The notes under the pieces are model-generated. The model searched no databases and was not told the origin of the DNA. It saw nothing but the letters and a program-made list of their open reading frames with translations. Shown one piece after another: positions 24,231 to 37,544 of a stretch of DNA of 64,000 bases. Origin of the DNA: Solen grandis. Its lineage: Eukaryota > Mollusca > Bivalvia > Adapedonta > Solenidae. Location of the stretch: the NCBI GenBank assembly GCA_021229015.1, contig CM037780.1, positions 66,074,055 through 66,138,054 of the forward strand. Direction: 5' to 3'. The position numbers were made by a program, and so were the translations under genes. Position 1 is the first letter of the stretch. Every line of letters starts with the position of its first letter.

Positions 24231-24244
24231 AATAAATGAATAAA
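24231..24244 (+). terminator. Paired poly(A) signals after the P450 gene
   Basis: Two AATAAA hexamers at 24231-24236 and 24239-24244 lie about 330 bases past the P450 stop codon and are the first clear signals on this strand. No genomic A-tail follows, which gives no support for a recent retrocopy. Confidence 0.4.
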
Positions 24245-24249
24245 ATGGC

Positions 24250-27200
24250 AATTTAATTTTTTTACTGGCATGTAAATTGTTTAAGTCTTGGCCGTTTCAA
24301 ATAGTTATCATAATATTTGGAAAAGATAAATATTTAAACATGGACAATTAACAGCCAATTCACGTTTAAAATATAAAGTAAGTAATGTTATTTGGAATAT
24401 ATGGTAAAAATATTCTATATGCGCTTTACATATCTTTTTTTAGAAATTTTTAATACAGTCATCATTCATAAGGCGGTGCTTTAATTCAATAGCTCAAGAT
24501 CTAATAAATAAAAAAGGATATCTTAAACTCAAATTGCAGAGGTGGTTGTATATTAATGATATGTAAAAACCAAAGGTAACGGAGAAGTTTGTATTAATTT
24601 AGATATTTTCTCTTTTAATTGATTTGGAAACAAGTAAGAACTTAAATAACAACTACATCCTATAAATGGTTCCTGGCTGAATCCAACATGTTAATCCGAC
24701 AAGGAATAAAAATGTTACCTATAAGTCGAATTTGGATCGAATTATCCGCTTCTCATTGGCTGAAGGCGTCTGTTTGACTTATATTTTACACAATATAAGA
24801 TAACACATATACATGGGATATAAAGCCTAAGAAAAGTCATAGAAATTTATATGAATTATGTTAAATATAAACAAGTATTTAAAAAAACCGGATTGATGAT
24901 TAATATCTTAAAAAAGGGTAATAAAAAAAGAATTCCATACCTTATTTCATTCAAACTATTAAAAAACAATGATAAATATCCTTTTCCTTTTCTATCATTC
25001 ATCTGTCATCTCATATTTTCTAATATGGTCAATGAATTATGTATAATATTGATTCGAAAAATTAACTGGAAATTAAATAAATCTAATTTCCCAATGATAT
25101 ATACTGATACAACTAGTTTATGTTATTAAGATTTGTATAATATCTAGTCCTTTATCTTATTTGAAATCATTAAGTAATTCATTTCCATGTTATTTTTCAT
25201 TTTCTTATCATGAAATCATCAAGATGTATCTACGATTACTAAATTATTTTGGACTTTGTATTAATCATAAAGTTACCATGAATTTATTTTTTATAACATT
25301 ACTGTGTCTAATTGTTGCTTTGGTATTATTTATTTCCGTAACACTTACTTAATTTGAAATAAATACAATATCACTGTAAGTGTAGGCGTTGCACTGGTAT
25401 GAAACAAATCTGTTCAGCTCTAGATAAACTATCACTCATACAAATTCATGATGTTTAAAATATTTGTTAAAACGTAAAGCAAGAAGAAATTTCGTTTACT
25501 GAACATATAACAGACGTCCTTCCTTAAATCAAACATTTCGTTCGAAAAAGTTCAAGCATTGTCATAGGATATAATGCAGCCAATTCTTATTTCAAATCAT
25601 ATTCTACTCGTGTAAATGAAATTCAAACACAGCTATTTTCACTTCTCTTCAAAAGATTATTTCGCTATATTTTCAGACAAGTAGCCGATATTGACTTCTA
25701 AAGTCGTTTTTATCTTTAGCTCCATTGGTAAATTTTAATTAAAATTTTTTTTTTTGATATTGTTACTACAGTACTTTAATCATAAATTGGGTTTAAAGAA
25801 GCAAGTGACATTAAAATGATATTTTACATATTGAAAACAATCGTTATCGTAGATACAAATGGCGTAACTATTTTTAAACATGTATTGCTTACTCGTATAT
25901 GCAGTAATAAAGTCTGAGGAAAAGAGGGCAAAAACATGAATATAAATAATATAAGTGATCCTTTATTTTAATGTTTTTTATTATTAAAGATTTCTAAGGT
26001 TATGTATTTGTTTCCAGTTGTTTAAGTATAAAATAATTATCGTTCGGATTCAGTAACAATCCTGGTTAATAAATTTGATAGATTAGAAATTCCGAATTAA
26101 AATGCAGACATAATTTAAAAAACAAAACAAAACAAAAACGTTGATACGAATTTTGGTATATTCTTAATGTATTCCATTCTATATAACTTGAAATATTTAA
26201 TTTGCATTGATAAAATGCGTCTGGAGATTTTCAAAACCCTCTAATAGTATTTAGTGCATTAATAGTATTTAGTGCATTAATCTATTTGCATTACATAAGT
26301 TAAATTTTGCATTTACTTTATGGAACATAAAGATCGAATCTTGAAATCTGTATTTCTATTTTGTAGATGTATGACTTGAAAGACAGCTAAAGAATGTATA
26401 AGTTATTATTAAAATCAAATATTATCCCATATACATTTCTTTGTGGAATAGCGTAAGTTTTTCTTAATATTCTGAAACATTTGATAGTTGTCTATTAAGC
26501 ATGTACATTTATTTGTATAACTGAAAGTTGAAAACGCAATGTTTATCAACAATAAACCGTCTGAAATTTTTATCAATTATGTTGTTTGTTTTGAAAAATG
26601 AAACACAAGTCAAGTTGATAAAAAATATTGAACTAGTTGTTATTAATTATATCGCTAGTTTAATCATTGAAATAGTATGAATTTTGTAGAATTAATGTTT
26701 AGCTATGTAAGGCCACATTTATCATGTTTGATGACGTGTGTCTGAACCTGAAGAAATGTATATCCTGCTTTAATTGTTCATATAATGTGTCATAATTAAG
26801 GTTTAAATTTTAAACTGACACATATGTAATAATACGGCTAAAAAATCATAGTAACATATATTTGATAAGATATTCATCTAAGATGACGTTTTATGTGTAG
26901 TTAAATAAAAATAATATTTACTTTTACCTATCTTTAATATATATAAGCTAATGTTTTTTGTGCAGTTATATGAAAAGTAATATATTTTATGATTTATAAG
27001 TATGCAATAAGATATATCTTTCGAATACGCCGAAATTTTAGAATTTAAAAACATTTATTTTGTAGCCTTTTAAGTTTAAATAAACTAAAAGGCTTAAAAG
27101 AACATATTGTATGTAAATCAGAGTAAACTTAATTTTATACTACTTAAGTATTTTATTACATACTTGACGGCTATATTGCTGATTATATTTTGACATTATA

Positions 27201-28841
27201 TATTCCTTTTAAATTTTGGATACTATATCTGCAACAGGTAAAGCATTATAACTAAACCGTAACTGTATGATGATAATATATCATCGAAAAAAAGATACAA
27301 GCATGTATCTCACTCAGTTGTTTTCCATAAATTTCAATGAAAACGTAACATTTATATTTAAAAGCTAAAAAAAAAATTTTATTATCATTTTAAGCATTTA
27401 TATCTCATATAACTACGTGAATTTTTTTACGTAAATATACTAATTTTAATGGGGTCACTGTAAGTTTCCGTAAACTTGATCCATCTCTCAAGAAAAGCAT
27501 GCATCTGAATGTTTAATTTTCACTTTTAAGTACAATGTTATGCGTTGATTTTATTCATTACTCTAACATCTATTCCCTTTGAACGTGTGTTGATATCAAA
27601 GCTTCTATAGATTGTTATACTATGACTAGTTTTCACGAAATTTCACGAAATTAATTTGCATTTCATTTAAAGAAAGAGGGATATAAGTATATGAGAGAAG
27701 AATTCTTCTTCTATCTTATGATTAATGTTTTTACAACGATCCATAAATTCTAGCGGGCATTTGACATATTTCAGTTTTATTAAATCAACATTGATACTCA
27801 TATATCTATTAGATGTTTTCATAATGTTTATTCATTACTCATTTTACTTTCTTCGGAGAGCAACTAAAATTATGTGTGGAAACCAGAGATAGGAATACCG
27901 GTACAGAATAAAAATATTTTCTTTATTCATGTTGGACTATTGGTTATATTGCTTTTTTATGTGAAAGACATACATTTTGCCTGATGGTTCAATAATACAA
28001 CTTTAATTATCAAGATGATAGTCTGAATTTCCAAAATCATTTAGGTGTACATGCCCATATTTTAAAGAAGTATGAGGAATATGAGACTGGTCCCGAAAAT
28101 TGAATTTCAGTATGCATATATATGCATATATATTTCATAACCCGTATGTTTCAAAAGTCGTGTTTTCATTTGAATCCTTTCCGTAGAATTCCTCTTTATA
28201 CAGATGTGTTTGTTCCTTTTTGTCTTAAAACAACAACAACAACAGCAGTAATAAAACTCGTGTGTGTAACACTTCAATGTATTTTACATGTCTGTTTATA
28301 AGAGACTCCTAACGTTGTCCGTGTTGTACTCGGTCCTTGATGAGTAAAAGTTTTGACTTTAGATTTATCCGTAACCGTAGACTGAACCAATAAAAACCAA
28401 AATATAATTTACACATTATGCACAATATGTCATTTGATATTAAAATTAATTCACTAATGAATTAATATCTGTGTATTCTTTTTTCTGTCATCAAAATTCA
28501 ATGTTGATATAGACTTTGTGCGATTAAAATGAATTCTTGAATTCTATACAATTGTTTTTATACTCCTGTTGTTATAATTGTTCTTTAAATTATCAGTGAT
28601 TGTTTACATCTAAAATAACAAAAAAAAAGGTTGAAAAATGATTATTTATTTTGAAACCACATTGTTTACATCTCGATGCAAATGCATTTTGACATAAAGT
28701 TATCAACTTTATTGTCTCTCTTGGTCAAAGGTTTTGTGATTTGTTTTCCATTTGCATTAAGAGATAAGATGGATGATGATATGCCCGAAAGACTGGTTCA
28801 ATTTGAAATATCAGTCTATTGTTGAATGATCATATTTGAAT

Positions 28842-28842
<1 letters not shown>
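24250..28842. other. Intergenic, no gene seen
   Basis: Extremely AT-rich. The ORFs at 24851-25129 and 25161-25352 contain mainly Ile, Leu, Lys, Asn and Phe with no motif. A short tandem duplication (agtatttagtgcattaat twice) lies at about 26246-26281. Confidence 0.65.

Positions 28843-28873
<31 letters not shown>
28843..28873. repeat. (CA)n microsatellite
   Basis: About 15 CA units without interruption. Confidence 0.97.
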
Positions 28874-28874
<1 letters not shown>

Positions 28875-28944
28875 TTGCACCCTCTAGAAACGATATAATA
28901 TTATTTGAAGTAAATTTGTTCTGGAGTCGATTTCAAGTATATTT

Positions 28945-29110
28945 CAATGTATTTTCGCCCGTCCAGACACGTGGGTATTCTCCGGGTGCTCCGCTTTCCT
29001 CTCACAATTATGACGTCATACGCCGTCATCCGTGCCATCGAGAATGAATTATTTAAGTTGTAAGAATTTGTAAGTGTAAGAATTTTTTTCATAATCGATG
29101 TAAATAAATA
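28945..29110 (+). mobile_element. SINE-like repeat with tccgggtgctccg block
   Basis: Contains cgtgggtattctccgggtgctccgc-type sequence (28972-28995), a block found in dispersed repeats of many animals. It ends with cataatcgatgtaaataaata at about 29089-29109, which matches the tail of the tRNA-headed repeat at 48822-49075 (gtaatcgatgtaaaataaata). The common tail suggests mobilisation by the same LINE. A perfect CRE palindrome TGACGTCA lies at 29011-29018 and may be coincidental. Confidence 0.5.
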
Positions 29111-30259
29111 TAGTTTTAAGTACTTTTTATATGGGAAATATAACGTTAAAGGAATTGTATAAATATGATGAATATACGTATAATTCATTTGGAAATACAT
29201 TGAGTGTTGCGAACGATTTCTATATAAAATAAATTAGATATTCATTCATATTCTCCTTAAACGCACGTTTGGGGTCGTTTGATTGAAAAGTCTCTGAGGA
29301 AGCGTATATTGACCACCTTAAATATTAAAATGTACGTTTTACTCATATAGATCTCGCATCATTCTGTAAAAATATCAACTTCTATGACCTTATGGAGCGA
29401 TCTTACAAATAATTTGTTCCCCGAACTATCCGGAAATGTTTCAGAATTTGCACATAGTATATAGAACTAATACATCCTTTTGAATTCACTCAATTATGGG
29501 CCCGTGTTTCATTTCACTGGAAAGTCTCAAAGGTGCGGGTTTTTATCATTATTTTTATCATTTTAATCTTGGTAATTCGTTTTGAATTTTAAAACTAATC
29601 ATAACCGAATGCTGAAACCCATTACATTATATTCAAGATGCACGAGAGGTTATTAGTGAAAAGTTGTTCATTGAATGTTGATGCGTTGATGCAATTTTAT
29701 CTAATGTGTATTGTTTTATTAATCCAGTATTGTTAATTTAAGTCCAGATACATCAATATTCCGTCGAGTCTTTGAACTCATACTCATTAAATGCAATATT
29801 GACATATCACTGGCTACATCATATTCTTATACACGTATTAAACATCATTTTCATCAATGAAATAAAAAAGTATTTTTCAAATTTAGGGTTCTGGGTATGA
29901 GTCTAAGATGAAGGCATAACATAATGAACCTGGGTTATTATTATCTTTGATAGAATGTAGTGTTTGCAAAAGATGTTAGAACACACTTTCTGTTCATAAA
30001 CTGTCCTCCGGACACTGGCACAAATTTCGCCAAAGTCACTCAACGTTATGCATTACTTAAATACATTTTCCAATATCTTACTTCCCTTAGATATATTTAA
30101 TATTTCATTCCTTAACACGTGTTATGTGTCAGTCTTGTACTAGTGTTAACGTAGTGATTTACTCACTTATTTCGTTGGACACAAAGGTAGTATGTGGTCT
30201 TATTTAAGATTGTATTTACCCCTTACCTCATAAATATTCATGTACAAAAATATGACTAA
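29111..30259. other. Intergenic, no gene seen
   Basis: AT-rich unique sequence without ORFs or repeats that I could recognise. Confidence 0.6.
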
Positions 30260-30465
30260 CTTGATGAATATAAATTGACTGAAGTTTAAATGTTATATGT
30301 GACAATATTTTTTTGTCGCGCAGACCGTGTAGAATCTGGGCCACCAAAATGTATAAGCAAACAAAGGAGGCCCTGACCAGTCCGATTCTGGAAGGAGCTG
30401 TCTGATCTGGGTCTTTTCTGTTTACCAATTCGTTAAAATGAGTCTATATAAGATAAAGGGTTATG
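30260..30465 (+). mobile_element. Dispersed DPDQTAP repeat, copy B
   Basis: Same family and orientation as 7234-7430. The minus-strand translation gives DPDQTAP, and the right end reads tgagtctatataagataaag. It is more diverged in its left third than copies A and C. Confidence 0.6.
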
Positions 30466-32567
30466 TTCAAGTCTAAAATATCGTTTAAAATAGTTTTATA
30501 TGCGTTTTTCAAATGTAAATCTATCATATACCCTGTTGCCGACTTTCACGAATTAAAATGTACTATTTAAAAAAAAATGTTTGATATAAAAGATTTAGAA
30601 TATTGTACTGCGTATATAATGTGAAATTTTCATTTCGTAAATATTGTTATTTTTAGGAAAATGTTCAACAACCCAAGAATGATATACTTTTGACAAAAAA
30701 AAATGCATCTAGATTTAAGAAAAATCTGGATGCATACTTTCTTCTGCAGCAGATTATATTTTTATATGCATTTTATGTGTTTTGATTTAAGTACATACAT
30801 GTTGACACTTCATTAAAACATGATAATTATTCCAAGTACAAAAAAAAAATGAAAAGCGATTAATATATAGAAATCAGACAATATTTTGAAAAACAAAGTA
30901 ATATTTTATCATTTAAAGATATTTTAATTTTATATTTTGCATGTTTTCATTCATAACTAATTGTTTATCATCAACGTGATTAGATATTTATATTGTTTTG
31001 GGTAATAAATTTTAATAAAATAGCAAATATCTTATAATAAATAATTGTAAGAAATGTACGGTAAACAGCGTTGTGAATATGGAATATTGTAGTGTGATAT
31101 GATCTTTTTTTAAAACTCATAATAGAATATATCATAATATTTGAATTGCTATTTGATGTCAGCTAAAGTGTATTTGCTTTCTTTGAACTTCCCATTATTA
31201 CCAGAGTCAATGTGATGGTTTGCTAAGAATAGAAAATCATCTTCATGTATCAATATAACGTTGTTCTTCTTGACAACGGCCATTTGTAGGCCGATATTGT
31301 ATTGTTTTAATAGTGTCAAATGTGATATTCTGTTATCACCTTTTTCTCATTCATTCCTTTTTTGCTAAGTTTTTATATCAATTATTTTATTTTCCTTCGT
31401 TCGACTAGCTTATATGAGACAGTTAATAATGTTTTAATTTGTTTCAGTTTAAATCAACGATGAAAATATTACATCGACCTTTTTATATGAAATTTCTTAT
31501 TCATATATCATTGTAATTGAAGTGCATTTAGAGAATAAATTATTTATAGATTTTGTACACAAACGGTTAAGCTTATATAATTAAGTATACAGAAACAAAA
31601 AGAAAATTATGAAAAAAAACAACAAAAAAACTATGTCAAAAAACTACAAAATATGTATTGTTTAAGGATTAAGTGTTCGCAAAAAACACACACAAAAACA
31701 AAACAAAAAACTGGTGTTTGATTAAAATTTTAGCCTAAATTGCACAAAAGCGTTTTTTGTTGAGTCATGGAACCTGTAAATAATGTTTTCAATATCGGAT
31801 CTGGACTATAAAATATCATCTTAAAAAAAACTCTAAAGGTAAAAAAGAGAATGTTTTGCCTTAATATCTGAATACGGCGGGAAAGAAATAACAGCACTTC
31901 TGACAAAATCATTTCTATTTTCGACTGAAAATATTAAGATTAAAATAAAATCCAGAAGCACCAACCTTATGATTGAAAGTGAGCTTGCCTAAGACATTGT
32001 TCACTATTTCACCGGAAGAGTTTTCCATTTTAACACCGCCATTAGTGGCCTGGGCATGTACTTAAACCCATGTTCGTTGCGGCCATTGGGTTGAGAACGA
32101 ACATCTTCCCAAAATTTATTTCAATATAGGGTATTCGCGTTGCACCAACACACTTTTTTCTCCTTTTCATCACATAAACTTATTTCATATCGTCAATAAC
32201 GTAATTGCAAGTTATAATAAAACATATACACTTAATACGCTTAATTGCGTGCCTTACTTATATGTTATCTTGATATCAGATACCATGTCAGAAACTAGAG
32301 AAGGCAAATCATATATAAACGATAATCCATGCTGTTGATATTTTATTGTATTCATCTGGAAGAAAATATGATAAATACATTTCCATTCAGCTTACATTCA
32401 TTTTATAGTCTGTTTTTACGTCGATTTAGAAATATAAAGTGTGGCTATACAAGCACTTTTCGCATGAGAAGGCCATAAAAAATCCCTGCCCAAAGGGGCT
32501 CGAGACCTGCGGATTCACAGCTATATACAAAACCAGTTACTCTTCTCCTTCGGCGCGGTACCTGGAT

Positions 32568-32645
32568 CTCTTTCTTTCTTTGTTTTTCTTTCTTTCTTTG
32601 TCTGTCTGTCTGTCTTTCTCTCTATCTGCCTTTCCTTTTTTTCTC
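32568..32645. repeat. Pyrimidine microsatellite (CTTT/CTGT)
   Basis: Alternating ttctttctttg, tctgtctgtctg and ctctctat units on the plus strand. Confidence 0.9.
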
Positions 32646-33652
32646 TCTATAAATATTAAAACATTTACTAGACAAAAAAGAAAACAACAATATCATGAAA
32701 CAAGAACCAAGTGTTGTCTACGTTCACCGTGTATTGTATATAGACGGCCTGATTCAACTCACCTAAGCTATCTATCATAATCGACAAAATAGTCCATGCT
32801 TGACAACCAACTTTTCATCAATGACTCGTGATTTGCCCAGACATTTTGCATTCAAATCCTAGGCCAAACAAAATTATCACTTGTTGTACAATTTTATTAT
32901 TTGTTTATGCGCGATGCAAAGATATCGTCTGGTCAGAGGGTACTCACTCGGGATTTACATTGTCGTCTGTACTATTTACAGTTCAAAATGTTCATATAAT
33001 AGTGATATTATTTATTTATTAGATTCGCAGTATCGCAAAAATAAGGCTAAAATAAATTGAAATCGTTTATTTTCCCTTTACATGTAACAAGTAATAGTTC
33101 ACGTAAATTTTATTTCTTATGAAGATTACAAAACAGTCGTAAAAAGGAACGTTCAAACAATTTAAGATCAAGAATTTTGTTTGACGAACAATTTGCTCAG
33201 ATAGTTTTCTTCCATTAAGAAGAAATATGTATTTAGATTCAGGTCTCACAGCTTATCGACATTATAATAAAAAGTAAAAGCTTTAATTTCGTCAATAATA
33301 AATTATGTAAGTTATTAAATTTCAAAACTGGGCATAAAGAATGATCTGATAATTAAAGACAAAGTCCAAACACATTAAGTATATGTTTCAAAGCATTAGA
33401 TATACATGAATCTATATGTTAGTCCATCCAATTCATTAAATTTAAAGGAAATTACGTACTAAATTGCCTATGAATGTTAAGATATTAAATCAATACCGTA
33501 TTGTTCGAGTATAAGAATAGCAATGTTATATTGATATTCATCTTTGAAAATGCATAACATATATGAACTATTGTACGAAACAGAGACATAGTCCAGTAAT
33601 GATCGAAACTTAAGTGATTATAGGTATTCATCTTCAGGTATATAGAAATAGA

Positions 33653-33654
<2 letters not shown>

Positions 33655-33686
<32 letters not shown>
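33655..33686. repeat. (GT)n microsatellite
   Basis: About 15 GT units, uninterrupted. Confidence 0.97.
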
Positions 33687-33689
<3 letters not shown>

Positions 33690-34886
33690 GCATACGCTTG
33701 GAACGTATTTCATTTTGAATGTTTCATGGTCAACAAATATAAGCATTAAGGGTAGGTGGGGGACATGTAAACATCTTACAAAGTATATTTATTCTTCATT
33801 CTTCGTTTATTTTTAATTACAGGCATTTTATTTCAATTCTTTATGCAAAACATATAATAATATAAGACGAAGGAAACGTCATTATTCACTTAACAGAAAT
33901 TAATTGAAATAAAACTCATATCATCTCTTTACAGCAGGGACTGTTATGCAATTTAAACAATTCAAGACTGGATACAACAGAATACGATGTGATGTGATTC
34001 AGAAAAATCAAAACAACAGCAAATAAATACAAATGTATCAGATATGAAAGAGATAAACATGATAAATGTACATAAATATTTAGAGTCACCTGGCCTACAT
34101 CCAACAGATTTAATACTCGTGACACACACAACATTTAATTACTACTTTTCTTCTGATTACTGCTATCAATTTTGATACTTAGAAATTACATCAAGATACC
34201 CCCCCCCCAAAAAAAAACCCCAACAAAAACCAAAAAAAAACAACAACATTTGCCTATTATCTCCCCAAAAAGCGTCTATTTGTGAAGATCAAATAAGTAT
34301 GTAACATTTTTTTTTGTATAATAGAGAATATTATACTGCAATCAACTAAAAGTCTATTCAAGAATGATCCCTCTTGAACAACTTTTATTTTACTTGTTAA
34401 GTCAGTAAATGTAACCAATACATGACAGCACGAAACAAAAGGAATTAACAAAGTATTTTCATGTAAGGTAGTTGCAACTTAACGGTAATTACCGCGTCAG
34501 CACAATGTAATGAGATATTATTTTCCTTCACATTACTGTGTCATGATGTTTTATCACAGAAAATATTTTTCTCAAAGACAAGACGCTTTTATTGCAATAA
34601 TATTTATCAAATTTCTTTTCAAGTAAAACATAAAAGAATCAGATTCATCATCAACAACAACAGCAACAACATACATCATTTTGAGATGAAACTGATATAT
34701 GGACACACATTTTTTTTTATTAATTTTGAAAAAAAAATATATCCACAGCTTATGCTAACCTATCTCCAGGGTAAGACCAGTACCAGTGGTCTGAGAAGGT
34801 CTAGGTTAATGTCCGCCTGTGGCATTCATAGACCACCCTACTTTTGAATCCGTAGTGAATGAAAATGGCTACTAGACGACAGCATC

Positions 34887-35106
34887 CTTGGGCCTGTTTA
34901 ACTAAACTTCGTTCAACAAAAATCACTTTGTATACTTTAAGCAGTATTACTCAAAAACGAAAATGTTTGTATTATGCAATGGAATTGGTCACCTTTCTTG
35001 ATGTTTCATTTTGTAAATAACTTCTTAAGAGACACCATGAAGGATGACATTCTAACGACTAAAAACCCATTTTTCCGACGAAGTTAATTGTAACGGGACC
35101 CTGGGC
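34887..35106. mobile_element. MITE-like repeat with imperfect terminal inverted repeats
   Basis: The left end starts cttgggcctgtttaactaaa and runs into cttcgt; the right end, reverse-complemented, reads cccagggtcccgttacaatt and runs into aacttcgt. The ends agree over about 24 bases with several mismatches, about 220 bases apart. GGGCC-GTTT-AC-AAACTTCGT ends are a recurrent MITE edge type. No ORF lies inside. No target duplication could be confirmed. Confidence 0.4.
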
Positions 35107-35541
35107 AAAGTTGATATTAATAATAAAACACAAAACCTTAAAAAATGTGCAAATTGCGATAAAATACAATTGTGTTATCTTGTTCGACTTTTGAGTTTTA
35201 TATATATCCAATAATATTAAACGTATTTTCACTTCATGTATTTAAGAAGAACAACTGGCACATAAGGTTAACCCTTTCGCATTAAATGACGCAGCAAGAT
35301 TGCAGTGCTCACAAGAAACACCCATTTTTATGCACTGATGATGACGTAGTCCAATCAAATTCTTTGACGCATTTCCGGATGTTGTTGTAGACATCGGATA
35401 TGTTTAATTTCCTCTTGATAGTTTCCTGAAAAATCTACGGGAGTCCCATACTCGAGGTACCAAGAGGTTCCATTGAAAATTTTATTTGCAGAGATACATG
35501 TTTCAGCATAAGAAAGATGATTGTAAACGATTAAAGTCAAA

Positions 35542-35545
<4 letters not shown>

Positions 35546-35604
<59 letters not shown>
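35546..35604. repeat. (TA)n microsatellite
   Basis: About 29 TA units. It explains the Tyr/Ile run in the long minus-strand ORF over this site, which is not a gene. Confidence 0.98.
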
Positions 35605-35606
<2 letters not shown>

Positions 35607-37540
35607 AAAAGTTATTGATACTATTTCGTGACATGAATTGTTATTCTTAAAATATAATTTCAAGTATGCATTTAATAGACTTTGGCACAAGTTAATTACA
35701 TGTAAATTTGGTTTTGGTTGAATAATTTAATGTATACAGGAGTACTGATGAAAGTGTTAAGTCATGTGTAAAGTTTGATATAATTAGTAATGAAATTTCC
35801 TATTTTTCATAAGTACGGCAGAGAAATTTTTAATCACCAGTACTATTTTCTATGTACCTTAAAGCAGCTTGTTCATAGATGATTGGTAGAAATAAAAAAA
35901 TCTACTCTCCCTCGTTAAAGTTTGTTTCGTCTTTCAGTTCTTACAAATAAACTCAGCAAATGTAGGTCACATTACACGGGAAATGGCTATTTTCCTAAAC
36001 GCAACTTCGACGAAATCGGTTATATATAGAATACAGTATCCCTGAAGCAGATGCTGGCTGTACCATGTGACACGTTCCGCAACATGGCGTCTTCAATAGT
36101 TCAGGGTAGCGATTTCTTAAGTTCAGCCGACGAAGTTAGCGCATGCGCGAAAAGTGAATGTTATCAGCCAAGTGACGGCAAATGAAAATAGAAAAATCTA
36201 AATATAGGTATTATAACTCTAAATTAAGTTTCAATACCGTCTGTGACGGTATTGCCTATGACGGGGAAACCACCCATTCTTTACAATAACGGATGGATCC
36301 ATTGGTTGACCACACGTCTATAGATGGGTATTGATAGACGTAATATACACACACATATAGTCATAAGTCAAATTATCAGTCAATGACCATCTGTGAACGA
36401 GCTGCTCTAATGATATTGAAGAATATTTAGTAATGTTTAGTTTCGAAAGTATATACTAATAATTAACAAAGGTATTTTTGCTACTTTAAGCCGATGATAT
36501 TTTTGTATTTTCAGAAACGCAAAGGGGTATGTAGATATCAGTAATAAATATACAAATACAATTATATGTAGCAGGATCGTTGTTTAACCTGAAATAAACG
36601 AGTATCCTTTAACGGAAATATATAGAAATAGTTGAACTTCTATCATATTTTGGAAATTCTTTTCCTCAAACTAGGATAAAACATACTTGCGTTATCAAGA
36701 AAAAAAGAGAGAATAAATTAATTAAAATAAAGAATTTAAATAAATAAATAACCGCCTTGTTACGTTCAACAGATCCTTATTTAACTTTTTCTAGTATGAG
36801 TACAGTTGAATTACTTTAACAAAAATGTTCTCAAAATTGAATATTGCATGTGAATTTTGGGGTTTCCAAACATTCAAAAAACTTCCACGGATTTTAAGGG
36901 GTAAAGGAATTCGCAAACTGATTTTGCGTATTGATTAATTCCTAACAAAACAGCATTTATTCGAAATATAAGCATATCTCACATACACATGCACGCACGG
37001 GCAGTTGTTCTTGTTTGAAGTATTATGAAAACAAGAGTTAATGATTACTTACTGCTTAATTTTATATTGGATATTTGAGGCTAACACATTCCTGAACCAT
37101 CCGCTACTTCCTCCGTAGATGTGCTTAATCTAGAGGCGAGGCAAACTAGTTTCATATTCAATACGGGATCTGTATCCAAAGTAAAAAAAAAGAAGATAAA
37201 CAACAACAACAACTAGAAAAAAAGAAAAAGAAAAGAAAAAAAAGTCACTCACTTTGTTCCAACCCATTGGAAATCGAATACGATTACAAAACATTTTTTT
37301 CCTAAAAGTCCTTTACAGATTTATCCAAAGCTGAAATTAAGTTACATTTTTTCACGAATGATGAAAAAGGATGAGAGAAAGGTTGTATATTCCATGAAAT
37401 AATCTTTTAGAAATTAATTATAATAGTGAAATGCCACATAAGCGAAAAGGAAATTAATAGTAGCTAGGGTATTATGTGACAACAGCTTTCAAGTGCATCA
37501 AATTACGGTGACATAGAGTTGACATACACTTCTCTTTTTA
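35605..37540. other. Intergenic apart from the candidate promoter
   Basis: No coding segment recognised. Purine-rich simple sequence (caacaacaac and A/G runs) lies at 37178-37245. Confidence 0.6.
36021..36185 (+). promoter_or_regulatory. Candidate promoter: TATA-like, YY1-like and NRF1-like motifs around a short ORF
   Basis: In otherwise AT-rich DNA this stretch has a tatatata at 36021-36028, aacatggcgtc at 36081-36091 (resembling the YY1 motif AAGATGGCG often found at start codons) and a perfect palindrome gcgcatgcgc at 36139-36148 (NRF1 type). The ATG inside the YY1-like motif opens a 33-codon frame (MASSIVQGSDFLSS and on) ending at 36185. It may be a first exon or a chance cluster. No second exon was identified and strand is uncertain. 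Confidence 0.25.
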
Positions 37541-37544
37541 TATC

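Larger units (their letters stand above)
30466..34886. other. Intergenic with simple repeats
   Basis: No gene recognised. A CTTT/CTGT-type pyrimidine microsatellite lies at 32568-32645, (GT)n at 33655-33686, and C-run/A-run simple sequence at 34200-34250. The 113-codon ORF over 32439-32780 is largely the translated pyrimidine tract (Ser/Leu/Phe run). Confidence 0.65.

Noticed and set aside
24851..25352. Two hydrophobic/basic ORFs downstream of the P450 gene
   Set aside because: Composition is what random AT-rich DNA gives; no domain, no codon pattern and no link to the P450.
32439..32780. 113-codon plus-strand ORF with hydrophobic run
   Set aside because: The hydrophobic run is a translated pyrimidine microsatellite, not a membrane segment.
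35355..35690. 111-codon minus-strand ORF
   Set aside because: Its centre is the (TA)n microsatellite, giving a Tyr-Ile run; no motif on either side.
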